DNA of 64,000 nt, from positions 186,001 through 250,000 of the forward strand of contig NZ_JASHKN010000006.1 in the NCBI RefSeq assembly GCF_030056735.1, in the 5' to 3' direction. A model generated the notes under the pieces. It saw only the letters and a program-made list of their open reading frames with translations. It did no database searches and was not told the DNA's origin. A program made the translations under genes and the position numbers. The stretch is from Rhodococcus sp. IEGM 1409 (GTDB taxonomy: Bacteria; Actinomycetota; Actinomycetes; Mycobacteriales; Mycobacteriaceae). Shown piece by piece: positions 15,399 to 24,078 of the stretch. Within the stretch, counting starts at the first letter, position 1; each line of letters begins with the position of its first letter.

Positions 15399-16739
15399 AT
15401 GCCGGACCTCGAACGCTTCGGCCTCGCCCAGTTGTGGCGCTCCGCGATCATCGCCGTCGTGCTGTCGACGTCCATCATGTTGGCGCTGATCGTGTGGCCT
15501 TTCCGCAAGCGTGCACGCACCTGGGCGGACGCTGCCTCCGACGGGATGGTCGACGGCTTCATCGCACTGGGTCCCACCTTCGTCAAGCTCGGCCAACTGG
15601 TCGCGTCGTCGTCCGGCCTGTTCCCGGCCCCGGTCGCCAATGCATGCCTGCGTTGCCTCGACGACGTTCCGTCCTTCCCTGCCGAGCAGGCCCGAAGAGT
15701 CGTACAGGAGGACCTCGGTTACTCCGTGGACGAACTGTTCGAGAAATTCGACGACGCGCCTCTCGCGGCCGCATCGGTTGCGCAGGTACACGCGTGCGTC
15801 CTGCACGACGGCCGAGAGGCAGTCATCAAGATCCAGCGGCCGGACATCTATGCGCGCATGCTGATCGACCTGCGGGCGGCATATTGGGGTGCGAACATCC
15901 TCGAGAAGTTTGTCGAGTTCCTTCGAATTGCCAATGCCACCGCCATCATTCGCGATCTGCACAATGCCACGATGACGGAATTGAACAGCGCGGTCGAGGC
16001 CGACCGGCAAACCACTTTCCGGAACAACATCAGTGCGTTCGGCGACAACAAAGGAGTCACGACGCCGGAGGTCTACTGGGATTACTGCGGTCCCCGAGTC
16101 ATCTGTATGGAACGCATGCGGGGCGTTCCGCTCGATCGGTTCGTCGCCGGCCCGGACGGAATCGACGAAGCCCGCATGTTGATCCGGCGCGGCGTCAAGG
16201 TCTGGCTCGAATCAGTCATCGTTCACGGTCCTTTCCACGGAGACGTACACGCCGGGAATCTGTGGGTTCTCGACGACGGGCGTATAGCAATGCTCGACTT
16301 CGGCATTGTCGGTGTTCTTCCGGAAACGTGGCGATCGATCCTCTCCGATATGTTCCGCGCGACGCTTATCGACGGAGATTTCGCCCGCGTTGCCCGGGGA
16401 ATTCGATCCTTGGGTTATGCAACCGACTACGAAGTCGACGACGCCCAACTCGGTATGCAGGTCGCCACTGCTCTAGCTCCGATCCTCGGCCGTGATCTGG
16501 GTGAACTCAAGCTCAGCGAGCTGATCATGGCGCTGATTCAATTGGGTAAACAGTGGGGTGTTGCGAGTCCCGAGGAATTGGTTCTTTTCGGAAAGCAACT
16601 CGGATACTTCGAGCGATATGCGACGGCGTTGGCACCGGGTTGGGTGATCGGACAAGACCTTTATCTGTTCAAGAACGTGTTTCCCGAGGCAGTCGCCGAA
16701 AAGGCGCAAGAACTCGGCATCACCATGCCTGACGAATAA
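15399..16739 (+). CDS. ABC1/UbiB-family atypical kinase (AarF-like)
   Basis: A protein of about 446 residues. One hydrophobic segment near the N-terminus is followed by the KxGQ motif FVKLGQLVASSSGLFP, the alanine-rich nucleotide loop APLAAASVAQVHA, the catalytic FHGDVHAGN and the DFG motif. UbiB-type proteins are ATPases/kinases tied to quinone or lipid metabolism, commonly membrane associated. ATG 15399 has GAGG five bases upstream; the preceding in-frame codons from 15294 have poor third-position GC and look non-coding. It is monocistronic. Confidence 0.85.
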   Translation: MPDLERFGLAQLWRSAIIAVVLSTSIMLALIVWPFRKRARTWADAASDGMVDGFIALGPTFVKLGQLVASSSGLFPAPVANACLRCLDDVPSFPAEQARRVVQEDLGYSVDELFEKFDDAPLAAASVAQVHACVLHDGREAVIKIQRPDIYARMLIDLRAAYWGANILEKFVEFLRIANATAIIRDLHNATMTELNSAVEADRQTTFRNNISAFGDNKGVTTPEVYWDYCGPRVICMERMRGVPLDRFVAGPDGIDEARMLIRRGVKVWLESVIVHGPFHGDVHAGNLWVLDDGRIAMLDFGIVGVLPETWRSILSDMFRATLIDGDFARVARGIRSLGYATDYEVDDAQLGMQVATALAPILGRDLGELKLSELIMALIQLGKQWGVASPEELVLFGKQLGYFERYATALAPGWVIGQDLYLFKNVFPEAVAEKAQELGITMPDE

Positions 16740-16999
16740 ATTTGTCCTCTATTTTCTTATTTTGCATTTCGCCTGTCGGGGTTAGCCCGTAATGACCCAC
16801 CGGCCGAGGAGCAAATGTCCAGCCCTTTCTGTAGCCCTCCCGCAAGCGTCGACAGTGCAACTTGCCATTTTGGGACGCACCCCGGACGAGTCTGAAAGAT
16901 ACGATTCGTCCGATCAGTGAGACGGATCTCGAGCCCGTCTTGAACTCTCGAGTAGACAACTGAGGAAGCCGACGAACAACTCTTACCTCAGGAGATACC

Positions 17000-18115
17000 T
17001 TGCGCACTCGTGGAGCCGTCATTCGCCAAGCACCAGGCACATACGAGGTGGTCGATCTCGAACTCGACTCACCCCGCAGCGGCGAACTCACCGTCAAGAT
17101 GGTCGCCTCCGGCTTGTGCCACTCGGACGACCACATCGCCAGCGGCGACCACGGCGTAGGCCGCTACCCCATCTGCGGCGGGCACGAAGGCGCCGGAATC
17201 GTCGTCGAGGTCGGACCGAACACCGAAGGCTGGTCCGAGGGCGATCATGTCGTGTTCTCTTTCCTCGCCGCCTGCGGCCGTTGTCGTTGGTGTGCAAGCG
17301 GAATCCAGAACCTCTGCGACAACGGCGCCGCCATCATGACCGGCAGCAGGCCAGGCGAAACCTCGAGCTACAGAATGTTCCTCGACGGTCAGCCCGTCGC
17401 ACAAACCTGCGGCCTGTCCACCTTCAGCGAATACACCACGGTCAGCACTCTCTCCGCGGTGAAGGTCGACAAGCATCTGCCACTCGACGCTCTGTGCCTG
17501 CTCGGCTGCGGCGTCGGAACCGGTTGGGGCGCCGCCGTCAACTCCGCTCAGGTGTACCCCGGGCAGACCGTCATCGTCATGGGCGTCGGCGGAATCGGAA
17601 TCAACGCGGTACAGGGCGCCGCGCACGCCGGCGCCGCCCACGTGATCGCGGTGGACCCGGTCGCGTTCAAGCGCGACAGTGCATTGAAGTTGGGCGCCAC
17701 CCATGCCGTGGCCACCATGGAGGAAGCCACCGGCATAGCGCGCTCGTTCACCAACGGCCAGGGCGCCGATTCCGCCATCGTCACCGTCGGCGTCACCACC
17801 GGAGAACATGTCGCGCAGGCATTCTCGTCGATCCGTAAGGCCGGCACGTGCGTCGTCACCGGTCTCGGAAAGATGACGGATGTCGGAATTCCTGTGAGTC
17901 TGATGGAACTCACGCTGTACCAGAAGAGAATTCAAGGATCCCTGTTCGGCGCGTCCAATCCCACCGCCGACATTCCCTGGATGATCGATCTCTACACCAG
18001 CGGCAAACTCGAACTCGACGGGCTGATCACCAACCGGTACAGCCTAGACCAGATCAACAACGGTTTCGCCGACATGCATGCCGGTCGCAATCTTCGCGGA
18101 ATCATCACCTTCTGA
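17000..18115 (+). CDS. NDMA-dependent zinc alcohol dehydrogenase (MDR family)
   Basis: A 371-residue medium-chain dehydrogenase. Catalytic zinc ligands Cys40 (GLCHSDDH) and His62 (GGHEGAG) and the structural-zinc cysteines 92, 95, 98 and 106 are present, as is the VMGVGGIGINAVQG nucleotide fold. The sequence matches the actinobacterial group with tightly bound NAD that is re-oxidised by an artificial acceptor (NDMA). It oxidises alcohols in the cytosol. The start is TTG 17000 behind CAGGAGA. Upstream, 16740-16999 holds no gene. Confidence 0.88.
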   Translation: MRTRGAVIRQAPGTYEVVDLELDSPRSGELTVKMVASGLCHSDDHIASGDHGVGRYPICGGHEGAGIVVEVGPNTEGWSEGDHVVFSFLAACGRCRWCASGIQNLCDNGAAIMTGSRPGETSSYRMFLDGQPVAQTCGLSTFSEYTTVSTLSAVKVDKHLPLDALCLLGCGVGTGWGAAVNSAQVYPGQTVIVMGVGGIGINAVQGAAHAGAAHVIAVDPVAFKRDSALKLGATHAVATMEEATGIARSFTNGQGADSAIVTVGVTTGEHVAQAFSSIRKAGTCVVTGLGKMTDVGIPVSLMELTLYQKRIQGSLFGASNPTADIPWMIDLYTSGKLELDGLITNRYSLDQINNGFADMHAGRNLRGIITF

Positions 18116-18122
18116 GCGAGTT

Positions 18123-18158
18123 CTCTCCGGACTTTCACTCGAGAGCAAGTCCGGAGAG
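18123..18158. terminator. Bidirectional terminator hairpin
   Basis: Twelve-base perfect arms (CTCTCCGGACTT at 18123-18134 and its complement at 18147-18158) with a 12-nt loop sit between the alcohol dehydrogenase stop and the convergent mycolyltransferase stop. The position fits a shared terminator. Confidence 0.75.
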
Positions 18159-18173
18159 CTCCTCACAACGCCT

Positions 18174-19187
18174 TCACCAGGCGTTCATAGTGTCGAGGAT
18201 TTGCCCTCTGGCCATCCACAATTCAGCAGACCAGTACGGCCACGAGTGAATTCCGGCGGGCGGAAAGCTGTACGTCGCTGGGATTCCCAAGGATTTCAGA
18301 CGAATCTCGAATGCACGCGCATGAACCCACGAGAGCGCCTCGAGTCCCATACCCGTCGCCGTGTGGAAGTACTCGATCGGCGCAGACGGATGGTCGTACG
18401 GTCCCGGGATGCCATTGGACGACGAAATGTACATCGACAGTCCGCGAAGCGATTCCGCGTTGACAAATGGGTCGTTGCGAAGCCAACCTGACGACCACGG
18501 CGGGCCCCACATCGAGTCGACGTTGTACCGCCCGGCATCGAACATCGCTACCCTGATCGCTTCACGCATGCCCGGCCCCGAGATGTTGATGTACCCGGAG
18601 AGCGAGCCTGCGAACTTGAACTGGTCACGATGGTGCCCAGCCAGGTTCAATGCCGCGCTACCACCCATCGACAACCCGATGATCGCGTTGTTGGTAGGCG
18701 AAACACCGTACCCTGCAAGAAAGTCTGGCAACTCACGAGTGAGAAACGTTTCCCACCTGTACGTTATCGGCTGGGCATTGAAGTTCGACGGCGCGTACCA
18801 GTCCGTGTAGAAACTCGACTCTCCACCCACCGGCATCACCAAAGTGATGTTGTCGTTGCGGTACTGATCGAGTGCGTTCGTTTCGAAACTCCAAGCATTC
18901 CTGTCATTTTGCGCGCGAAGACCGTCGAGCAAGTACAACGCGGCGTTGCCGCCCCTCGCGGCCCACTGCACCTGAACCTTGATGTTTCCCATCGAAGACG
19001 GGACCCACAACTCGTCGTAGCCACCCCATGGCGCCGAGTGAGCCGGAGTAACGCCACGGGCCGGGGCCGCAGTCGCCGCAGTTGGACCGAACATACCGCC
19101 GAGAAGGAGTATCGACAACAACGCCGCTACGAGCACCCGCACACTCCGTGTATTGCGTTCGGGCAACGTGAATTTGATTCTCTGCAA
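18174..19187 (-). CDS. Secreted mycolyltransferase (antigen 85/esterase family)
   Basis: A protein of about 337 residues that should transfer mycolic acids to trehalose or arabinogalactan in the cell envelope. After a signal peptide (VLVAALLSILLLGGMFG, ending near ATAAPA) come YLLDGLRAQNDRNAW and VMPVGGESSFYTDWY. The nucleophile elbow GLSMGGSAALNLA follows, with the late catalytic His in GIHSWPYW. These are the marks of the Ag85/Cmt group and imply mycolate-containing envelopes. The TTG at 19187 is chosen since it gives a standard signal peptide; farther upstream codons look non-coding. Confidence 0.88.
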   Translation of the reverse strand: MQRIKFTLPERNTRSVRVLVAALLSILLLGGMFGPTAATAAPARGVTPAHSAPWGGYDELWVPSSMGNIKVQVQWAARGGNAALYLLDGLRAQNDRNAWSFETNALDQYRNDNITLVMPVGGESSFYTDWYAPSNFNAQPITYRWETFLTRELPDFLAGYGVSPTNNAIIGLSMGGSAALNLAGHHRDQFKFAGSLSGYINISGPGMREAIRVAMFDAGRYNVDSMWGPPWSSGWLRNDPFVNAESLRGLSMYISSSNGIPGPYDHPSAPIEYFHTATGMGLEALSWVHARAFEIRLKSLGIPATYSFPPAGIHSWPYWSAELWMARGQILDTMNAW

Positions 19188-19387
19188 GGTTGTGTCTTTC
19201 CCCGAAACTGCGCATGAAGAAACTGCTCCGGTAAGTGCATTGTCGGTTCCACTGTCGACGTGTTTGTCCCTTTGTAGGGTCCCCGGTGTTACAAAGTCGA
19301 GGTCATCGCAGCAAACGGACAACTGTCATGCCGAGCGAATCCAGGTGGCGAAAAGCACAATTCACGAAGCACGCTGTCTGCGCTCAC

Positions 19388-19771
19388 TCAGCCGAGCGAC
19401 GAAGCGATCGCGTCTCGCCCAGCAGCAGCACAAGCTTGGTCCTGCATTCCGTCTGGAGCGCCACCGACACCGATACCGGCGATCGACCCGGCCCCAGCCT
19501 TCAATGTGACTCCACCTGCAAGGAAGAGAGTGCCGGGAAGGTCGGCGATGGTCGATCCTTCACCTTTGGTACGCTGCGAGAGGTCACTGGTGTCGGCTCC
19601 GAAAGCTGCAGAGGTGTATGCCTTCTCGCGTGAGGCCTCAACCGTGTGCTGGGCCGCGTTGTCGCCGCGCACCATGGCGATGACATTTCCCGAACGGTCG
19701 ACGACGGAGACGGTGACGAATCCGAGACCGTCGGCGCGGCATTTTGCCAGCGCTGCACCGGCAGCCGTCAC
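19388..19771 (-). CDS. HbpS/GlcG-type heme-binding protein, apparently 5'-truncated
   Basis: The 127-residue frame covers most of the GlcG/HbpS domain (VSVVDRSGNVIAMVRGDNA, SREKAYTSAAFGADTSDL, GGVTLKAG, GIGVGGAPDGMQDQACA). Such proteins bind heme or degradation products, often outside the cell. The domain homology continues upstream of the GTG start (QNRLSADAA) but meets an in-frame TAG, and no signal peptide is found. The gene thus looks cut at its 5' end, with an unrelated plus-strand fragment beginning at the break. It may be a pseudogene. Confidence 0.6.
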   Translation of the reverse strand: MTAAGAALAKCRADGLGFVTVSVVDRSGNVIAMVRGDNAAQHTVEASREKAYTSAAFGADTSDLSQRTKGEGSTIADLPGTLFLAGGVTLKAGAGSIAGIGVGGAPDGMQDQACAAAGRDAIASSLG

Positions 19772-19799
19772 TGCTGCGTCGGCGCTGAGTCGATTCTGA

Positions 19800-19961
19800 G
19801 TGACAACCGCCGAATCTCCGCTCGCAGCAGGCTACTGCGCGTTGATCGCGTTCCTCGTGACGATCTCCGACATCGAACTACTCAATATCGGAGCCGCTTT
19901 CTGGGGGCTCGTGTTCGGGGTCATCGCCTCGCGCATGTTCGAGCGTGGCGACTACCCCTGA
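19800..19961 (+). pseudogene. C-terminal fragment of a membrane transporter
   Basis: A 53-residue frame from GTG 19800 encodes two hydrophobic segments (GYCALIAFLVTISDIELL and FWGLVFGVIASRMFERG) ending in GDYP. It reads like the last helices of a permease whose remainder is missing. It abuts the truncated HbpS-like gene in tail-in orientation, as if a deletion joined the two. The family cannot be named securely. Confidence 0.45.
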
Positions 19962-19987
19962 CATGCGAACATTCGCATACCCGACTT

Positions 19988-20002
19988 TGACAATCATTTA
20001 CA
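19988..20002. promoter_or_regulatory. Candidate Zur box
   Basis: TGACAATCATTTACA lies 21 bp upstream of the aztD start and resembles the actinobacterial Zur consensus TGAnAATsATTnnCA. The downstream gene encodes a zinc chaperone, which fits repression under zinc sufficiency. Direct binding is inferred. Confidence 0.6.
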
Positions 20003-20023
20003 TTAAGCGGTAAATCTATACCC

Positions 20024-21271
20024 ATGCATCTCAACACCCGAATGTCGCGGCGCCTCACGCTTGCCACGTCAGTAGGCCTCTCACTCGCCCTCGTTACGGG
20101 CTGCTCGTCCGACAACAAGGACTCCGCCCAGTCCGAAACCACGACCACGACGTCGGCCGCACCCACCGAACAGGCCTCGGCAACACCACGTCTCGCAGTG
20201 TCGTACGACGGCGGCGTCCTGGTGCTGGATGCCACCTCTCTCGACGTGGTCGGTGAGACCGAGATCGACGGCTTCACCCGACTCAATCCGGCCGGCGACG
20301 GTCGCCACGTCATGATCTCTGCCGGCGAAGCGTTCAAGGTTCTCGACACCGGCACGTGGTCCTCGGCCCACGGTGACCATTCTCATTACTACACAGCCGA
20401 TCCCGCGATATCCGAGGTCGAGTTCGCAGCCAACGAACCCGGACACGTCGTGCGCCATGCCGGAAAGACAGTTCTCTTCAACGACGGCTCGGGACTGGTC
20501 GAGATCTTCGACCCGATTCAGTTGGCAAAACGCCAACCTCGCGTCGAGACGTACACCACCCCGGAACCCCACCACGGCGTTGCCGTCGCACTTGCCAACG
20601 GAAGCCTGTTGACGACAACCGGAAATTCGGAGTCCCGCGACGGCATTGCCATCCTCGATGCCGACCGCAAGGAAATCCTGCGCAACGAACAGTGCCCGGG
20701 TGTCCACGGCGAAGCAGTAGCCGCAGGTGAAGCCATCGTGCTGGGCTGCCAGGACGGTTTGCTCGTGTACAAGAACGGAGCGATCACCAAGGTACAGAGC
20801 CCCGATGCGTACGGCCGCATCGGCAACCAGGCCGGCTCGGAGGACTCGGACGTCGTTCTGGGTGACTACAAAACCGACCCGGACGCCGAACTCGAACGCC
20901 CGCAACGGGTCTCCCTGACCAATACGACAACGTCGGAACTCAAGCTCGTCGACCTCGGCACCAGCTACACCTTCCGCTCACTCGGACGCGGTCCGCATGG
21001 TGAGGCCCTGGTGCTCGGCACCGACGGAGCCATCCACGTCATCGACCCGAACACCGGCGTCGTCACCAAGAAGATTTCCGTCATCGACGCATGGACCGAG
21101 CCAACCAAGTGGCAAGAGTCCAGGCCGGCACTCTTCGTAGAAGACCACACCGCCTACGTCACCGACCCTGCGTCGAAGAAGCTGATCGCAGTCGACCTCG
21201 AGGGCGGCAGCATCCTGACCGAGACCACCCTCGATCACACCCCGAACGAATTGACCGGCGTCACCGGCTGA
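20024..21271 (+). CDS. aztD: AztD-like zinc metallochaperone lipoprotein
   Basis: A 415-residue secreted beta-propeller protein. The N-terminus has a lipobox ending at Cys27 (LVTGC) after a Ser/Thr-rich linker. The HGDHSH loop (residues 116-121) and later PEPHHGVAVA and HGEAV histidines fit the zinc sites of AztD, which delivers zinc to the AztC binding protein. No aztABC transporter genes are adjacent, so this copy is an orphan. A Zur-like box lies just upstream and a strong hairpin terminator follows. Confidence 0.8.
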   Translation: MHLNTRMSRRLTLATSVGLSLALVTGCSSDNKDSAQSETTTTTSAAPTEQASATPRLAVSYDGGVLVLDATSLDVVGETEIDGFTRLNPAGDGRHVMISAGEAFKVLDTGTWSSAHGDHSHYYTADPAISEVEFAANEPGHVVRHAGKTVLFNDGSGLVEIFDPIQLAKRQPRVETYTTPEPHHGVAVALANGSLLTTTGNSESRDGIAILDADRKEILRNEQCPGVHGEAVAAGEAIVLGCQDGLLVYKNGAITKVQSPDAYGRIGNQAGSEDSDVVLGDYKTDPDAELERPQRVSLTNTTTSELKLVDLGTSYTFRSLGRGPHGEALVLGTDGAIHVIDPNTGVVTKKISVIDAWTEPTKWQESRPALFVEDHTAYVTDPASKKLIAVDLEGGSILTETTLDHTPNELTGVTG

Positions 21272-21287
21272 TTCCAACCCTCACGTC

Positions 21288-21314
21288 GGCCCCCATCTCA
21301 CCGAGATGGGGGCC
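21288..21314 (+). terminator. Terminator hairpin after aztD
   Basis: Perfect 12-base arms GGCCCCCATCTC and GAGATGGGGGCC with a 3-nt loop begin 16 bp after the aztD stop. The hairpin is strong but has no T-tract. Confidence 0.75.
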
Positions 21315-21546
21315 TGAGCCGTCCTCGTGCCTCTGACCAGGCAATCTCGATGCGCAGGTAGACTGTACGGTCCGTTAGTCCTGCTAGAGTCGCTTCAATG
21401 CATTCTTGCCGCACGTCCTGACCACCATCCGCAACAGTAGCTTGTTACTCCGCCCTGGGATGGCGATTCTGTGTGCCTTCATGGGGATTCGCGACAGCCG
21501 AGTCCCTATCTGACCACTCACCAGAATCCACCTTTGGAGTACGTAC

Positions 21547-22347
21547 ATGAGAAACTTTCTCGTCACCGGAGCCACCGGAAACCTGGGCGGCGCTGCGCTG
21601 CGCATCCTGCAGGCACATACCGGATCGAACACCCACGCATTGGTCCGAAGTACTACCCGAGCCGATGCACTCGGCCGTCAGGGGATCAATACGCGAGTTG
21701 GCGACTACACGGATCGCGCGAGTTTGCGGACCGCGTTCAGTGGCATCGACGGACTGCTGTTCGTATCAAGTCCGGCGCTCGATCCGAATGTCAGAATCGA
21801 CCAACACAAAGCTGTTGTGCAGGAGGCAGTCTCGGCAGGCGTCGAGCACATCGTGTACACAAGTGCGATGGGAGCGCAGCACGATTCCGGTCATCACACT
21901 ACGGAAATCGAGCTGCAAGAGATCGGTGTGAGCCACACTGTCCTCCGCAATGCGCTCTACTCGGATGCATTTGCTGCCAAGGCAATTCATGACATGAAAT
22001 CAGGCCCCATCGTTTCCGCCGGCGCGGGAAGCACTCTGGTCACCTCATCCATTGCCGATCTCGCCGAAGCGGCGGTCATCGCACTGACAACCCGGCCTGC
22101 CAAGCAGTTGTGGGAGCTTCGAGGCCCTGCCTGGACTTTCGATCAACTCGCCGAATCGGTCTCGGCCGAACTCGGTAGGACGATCGAGCACCGCGAGGTA
22201 GGCGATCTCGAAACCGGACCCTTTGCTGTGCTCTTTCCGCTGATTCGCAAAGGGATCTTCAGCGAAGAGTCCGATGACCTGGCAACCCTGCTACGACGCG
22301 CGCCTCAGCCAATCGAAGCCGTTGTCACCCAGCTCTGCCAGAGCTGA
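21547..22347 (+). CDS. NmrA-like NAD(P)H-binding reductase (QOR2-like)
   Basis: A 266-residue atypical short-chain dehydrogenase. The Rossmann motif FLVTGATGNLGGAAL is at residues 4-18, GDYTDRASLRTAF marks the adenine-binding region, and VEHIVYTSAMGA lies on the central strand. Typical members are NADPH-dependent quinone reductases or redox sensors. The C-terminal part (VSAELGRTIEHREV) fits the substrate lobe of the family. It is monocistronic, with a weak AG-rich ribosome binding site before ATG 21547. Confidence 0.82.
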   Translation: MRNFLVTGATGNLGGAALRILQAHTGSNTHALVRSTTRADALGRQGINTRVGDYTDRASLRTAFSGIDGLLFVSSPALDPNVRIDQHKAVVQEAVSAGVEHIVYTSAMGAQHDSGHHTTEIELQEIGVSHTVLRNALYSDAFAAKAIHDMKSGPIVSAGAGSTLVTSSIADLAEAAVIALTTRPAKQLWELRGPAWTFDQLAESVSAELGRTIEHREVGDLETGPFAVLFPLIRKGIFSEESDDLATLLRRAPQPIEAVVTQLCQS

Positions 22348-22667
22348 GCGATGAGCAGGACCACGACTGACCGCAACACGAGTAAGCGTGGAATAGCCCT
22401 CTGTAGAGGTTCGTTGTAGAGAGTGTCGGTGTTCGATTCTTTGCCCCGGGTACTACCGAAAGAAATGCCGCTTCGAGCGGCCACTTGCCGAGAGGCGCAA
22501 GACGGGCACCGACGCGCTGGAGCCGCTGGACACCTTTCGGTGCCGGCGGCTTCGTCGTGTCCGGGGTTGGACCTCGGTCCGTGACGGTCGAGGTCCACGA
22601 TGTCGACCGGCGAATCTGCAATAGCCGAAAACGCGTGGTTTTCCTACCGGAGGGTAGACAATCAATC
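22348..22667. other. Non-coding stretch with one hairpin
   Basis: No convincing gene is present on either strand. A hairpin with TGGACCTCG/CGAGGTCCA arms lies at 22568-22597, with a further CCGT/ACGG pair inside. It is about 70 bp upstream of the small membrane-protein gene and could be a leader structure or a terminator. I see no riboswitch motif I can name. Confidence 0.4.
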
Positions 22668-22931
22668 ATGCGCCAAAGCAGCCATGACCATCCCTCTACC
22701 GGCAAGGCCGATAGGGCGCTCCGATGGCTACTGCTGGCATGGGGCCTTGGCAACTCTGTGGTGTGGTGGATCCACCTTTCACGGCGAGGCAGTCGCGCAG
22801 TCGAGACGTCACTGATACAGCCGGGCCCGTTCGGGGAGCGCACCTGGCTCGATATGGGAGGTTTCCTCGCATACTTCTCGGCCGCAACCTTGTTGATCAT
22901 CGCGATTTGGTACGTAGTGGCTCGCAGGTGA
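22668..22931 (+). CDS. Small hypothetical membrane protein (87 aa)
   Basis: An 87-residue protein with two hydrophobic segments, RWLLLAWGLGNSVVWWIHL (about 19-37) and FLAYFSAATLLIIAIWYVV (about 66-84). They are linked by a polar loop with ETSLIQPGPFGERTW. ATG 22668 follows GGAGGG at about 22648-22653, a somewhat long spacing. The family is not recognised. It directly precedes a broken acetyltransferase gene. Confidence 0.55.
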   Translation: MRQSSHDHPSTGKADRALRWLLLAWGLGNSVVWWIHLSRRGSRAVETSLIQPGPFGERTWLDMGGFLAYFSAATLLIIAIWYVVARR

Positions 22932-22954
22932 TCCGCACCTATAAAGTCCGTGCC

Positions 22955-23421
22955 ATGGACGCCCTTTCACAGTCCGAACGGAAGATTTCGCTAGAGACCG
23001 ATCGACCTCGTGTCCCACCGCATCGTCGGATCGATTCCGATGGTCGACCCACCGTCGCAGACATCGAGGACCAGATTCGCAGTCGCTCACATCAATTCGG
23101 TCTATTGGCGGTGGAATGTAAAGGATCCCATGAGGTCATCGGCTACTGCGGCCTGATCGAGCCTGAGCACGGACCTGACGGAGAGCCTGACTGGCATTCG
23201 AATTGCTCCGCAGGACATGGCGTCAGGGATATGCGACTGAGGCCTCATGGGCGGTAATCCAGTGGGCGCAGGCATCAGGCTATCGCCGTCTGTGGGCCAC
23301 AGTCCGTGACTGGAACGGTGCTTCTCGCCAGGTGCTGGCAAAACTCGAATTCGTAGAGCCCGACCGTGTGGAGCCTGACGCAATCCACGGGGACTTACTG
23401 TTCACGACAAAAGAACTTTGA
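22955..23421 (+). pseudogene. GNAT N-acetyltransferase with frameshift
   Basis: Two frames together give a GNAT protein of the RimJ/RimL type. The first runs from ATG 22955 (SLETDRPRV, FGLLAVECKGSHEVIGYCGL). The second continues as ELLRRTWRQGYATEASWAVI, with RLWATVRDWNGASRQVLAKL and a normal end at 23421. Restoring one missing base near 23185-23195 would join them in frame. The acetyl-CoA-binding RQGYAT motif survives in the second frame. Either a real lesion or a sequencing error could explain this. Confidence 0.75.
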
Positions 23422-23509
23422 CTGCCTCGGCTACACAGAACTCGACGCCGCCATGACGAAGGTGCTGCGACGCGGTGACACCGCACGCGCGCCGCAGCAC
23501 GGGGAGTAG

Positions 23510-23977
23510 CTAGGCCGGGTTTTCGCCGGCGGCGACGTCGAGGATCCAGGTCACCCCGAACGCGTCGGTGAGCATGCCGAAACCTGGGCTCCACTCCGCG
23601 GCGGCAAGCCCCTCGATGACGGATGCACCGGCAGTGAGTTTGGCCCAGTAACCCTGCACCTCTTCGAGGGTTTCACCTCGAACGGAGACGAAGAACGGTT
23701 GGTCGGTGATCGTCGTGCCGTTCTCACGGTGCGTCGAGCCTGCGTTGCCGGCCGAGCCTCCCGACTGTCCTGGGATGTCGTACGCCATCACGCGGAAGCC
23801 GTCCGCGGTGTCGACCTTGCCGAACACGACGTTCTCAGCGCCGGGCACATCCTTGGGCATCCCGAAGTCGCCGTAGGTTGCAATCGTGACCTGGCCACCG
23901 AAGACGGACTGGTAGAACTCCAGAGCCGCGCGGGCGTCTCCGCGGAAGTTGAGATGGGTCGTTGTCTTGATGCTCAT
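23510..23977 (-). CDS. PhnB/VOC-family protein
   Basis: A 155-residue VOC-fold protein of the PhnB/3-demethylubiquinone-like subgroup. The start is MSIKTTTHLNFRGDARAAL, then FYQSVFGGQVTIATYGDFG, and the terminal FGMLTDAFGVTWILDV carries the usual last ligand strand. ATG 23977 is chosen because upstream residues are not conserved. It is divergent from a WYL-domain regulator across 100 bp, a frequent pairing in actinobacteria, and is probably repressed by it. Confidence 0.88.
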   Translation of the reverse strand: MSIKTTTHLNFRGDARAALEFYQSVFGGQVTIATYGDFGMPKDVPGAENVVFGKVDTADGFRVMAYDIPGQSGGSAGNAGSTHRENGTTITDQPFFVSVRGETLEEVQGYWAKLTAGASVIEGLAAAEWSPGFGMLTDAFGVTWILDVAAGENPA

Positions 23978-24038
23978 GTCTGCTCCTGGTAAGAATGCCG
24001 CCCGAGTTTCCCGGACTACGTCCACTCTCACAGCCATA

Positions 24039-24057
24039 TAGGACTGTTTTCGTCCTA
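24039..24057. promoter_or_regulatory. Candidate operator of the WYL regulator
   Basis: Perfect half-sites TAGGAC and GTCCTA separated by 7 bp lie 22 bp before the regulator start and between the divergent genes. This fits the AGGAC-type dyads that YafY-like regulators use. Binding is inferred. Confidence 0.55.
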
Positions 24058-24078
24058 GACTCGTCGTAGTCTCACGAC

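Noticed and set aside
22568..22597. Hairpin that might be a riboswitch or small RNA
   Set aside because: Only one stem is visible and no known riboswitch core is recognised; kept as a simple hairpin in a gene-free stretch.
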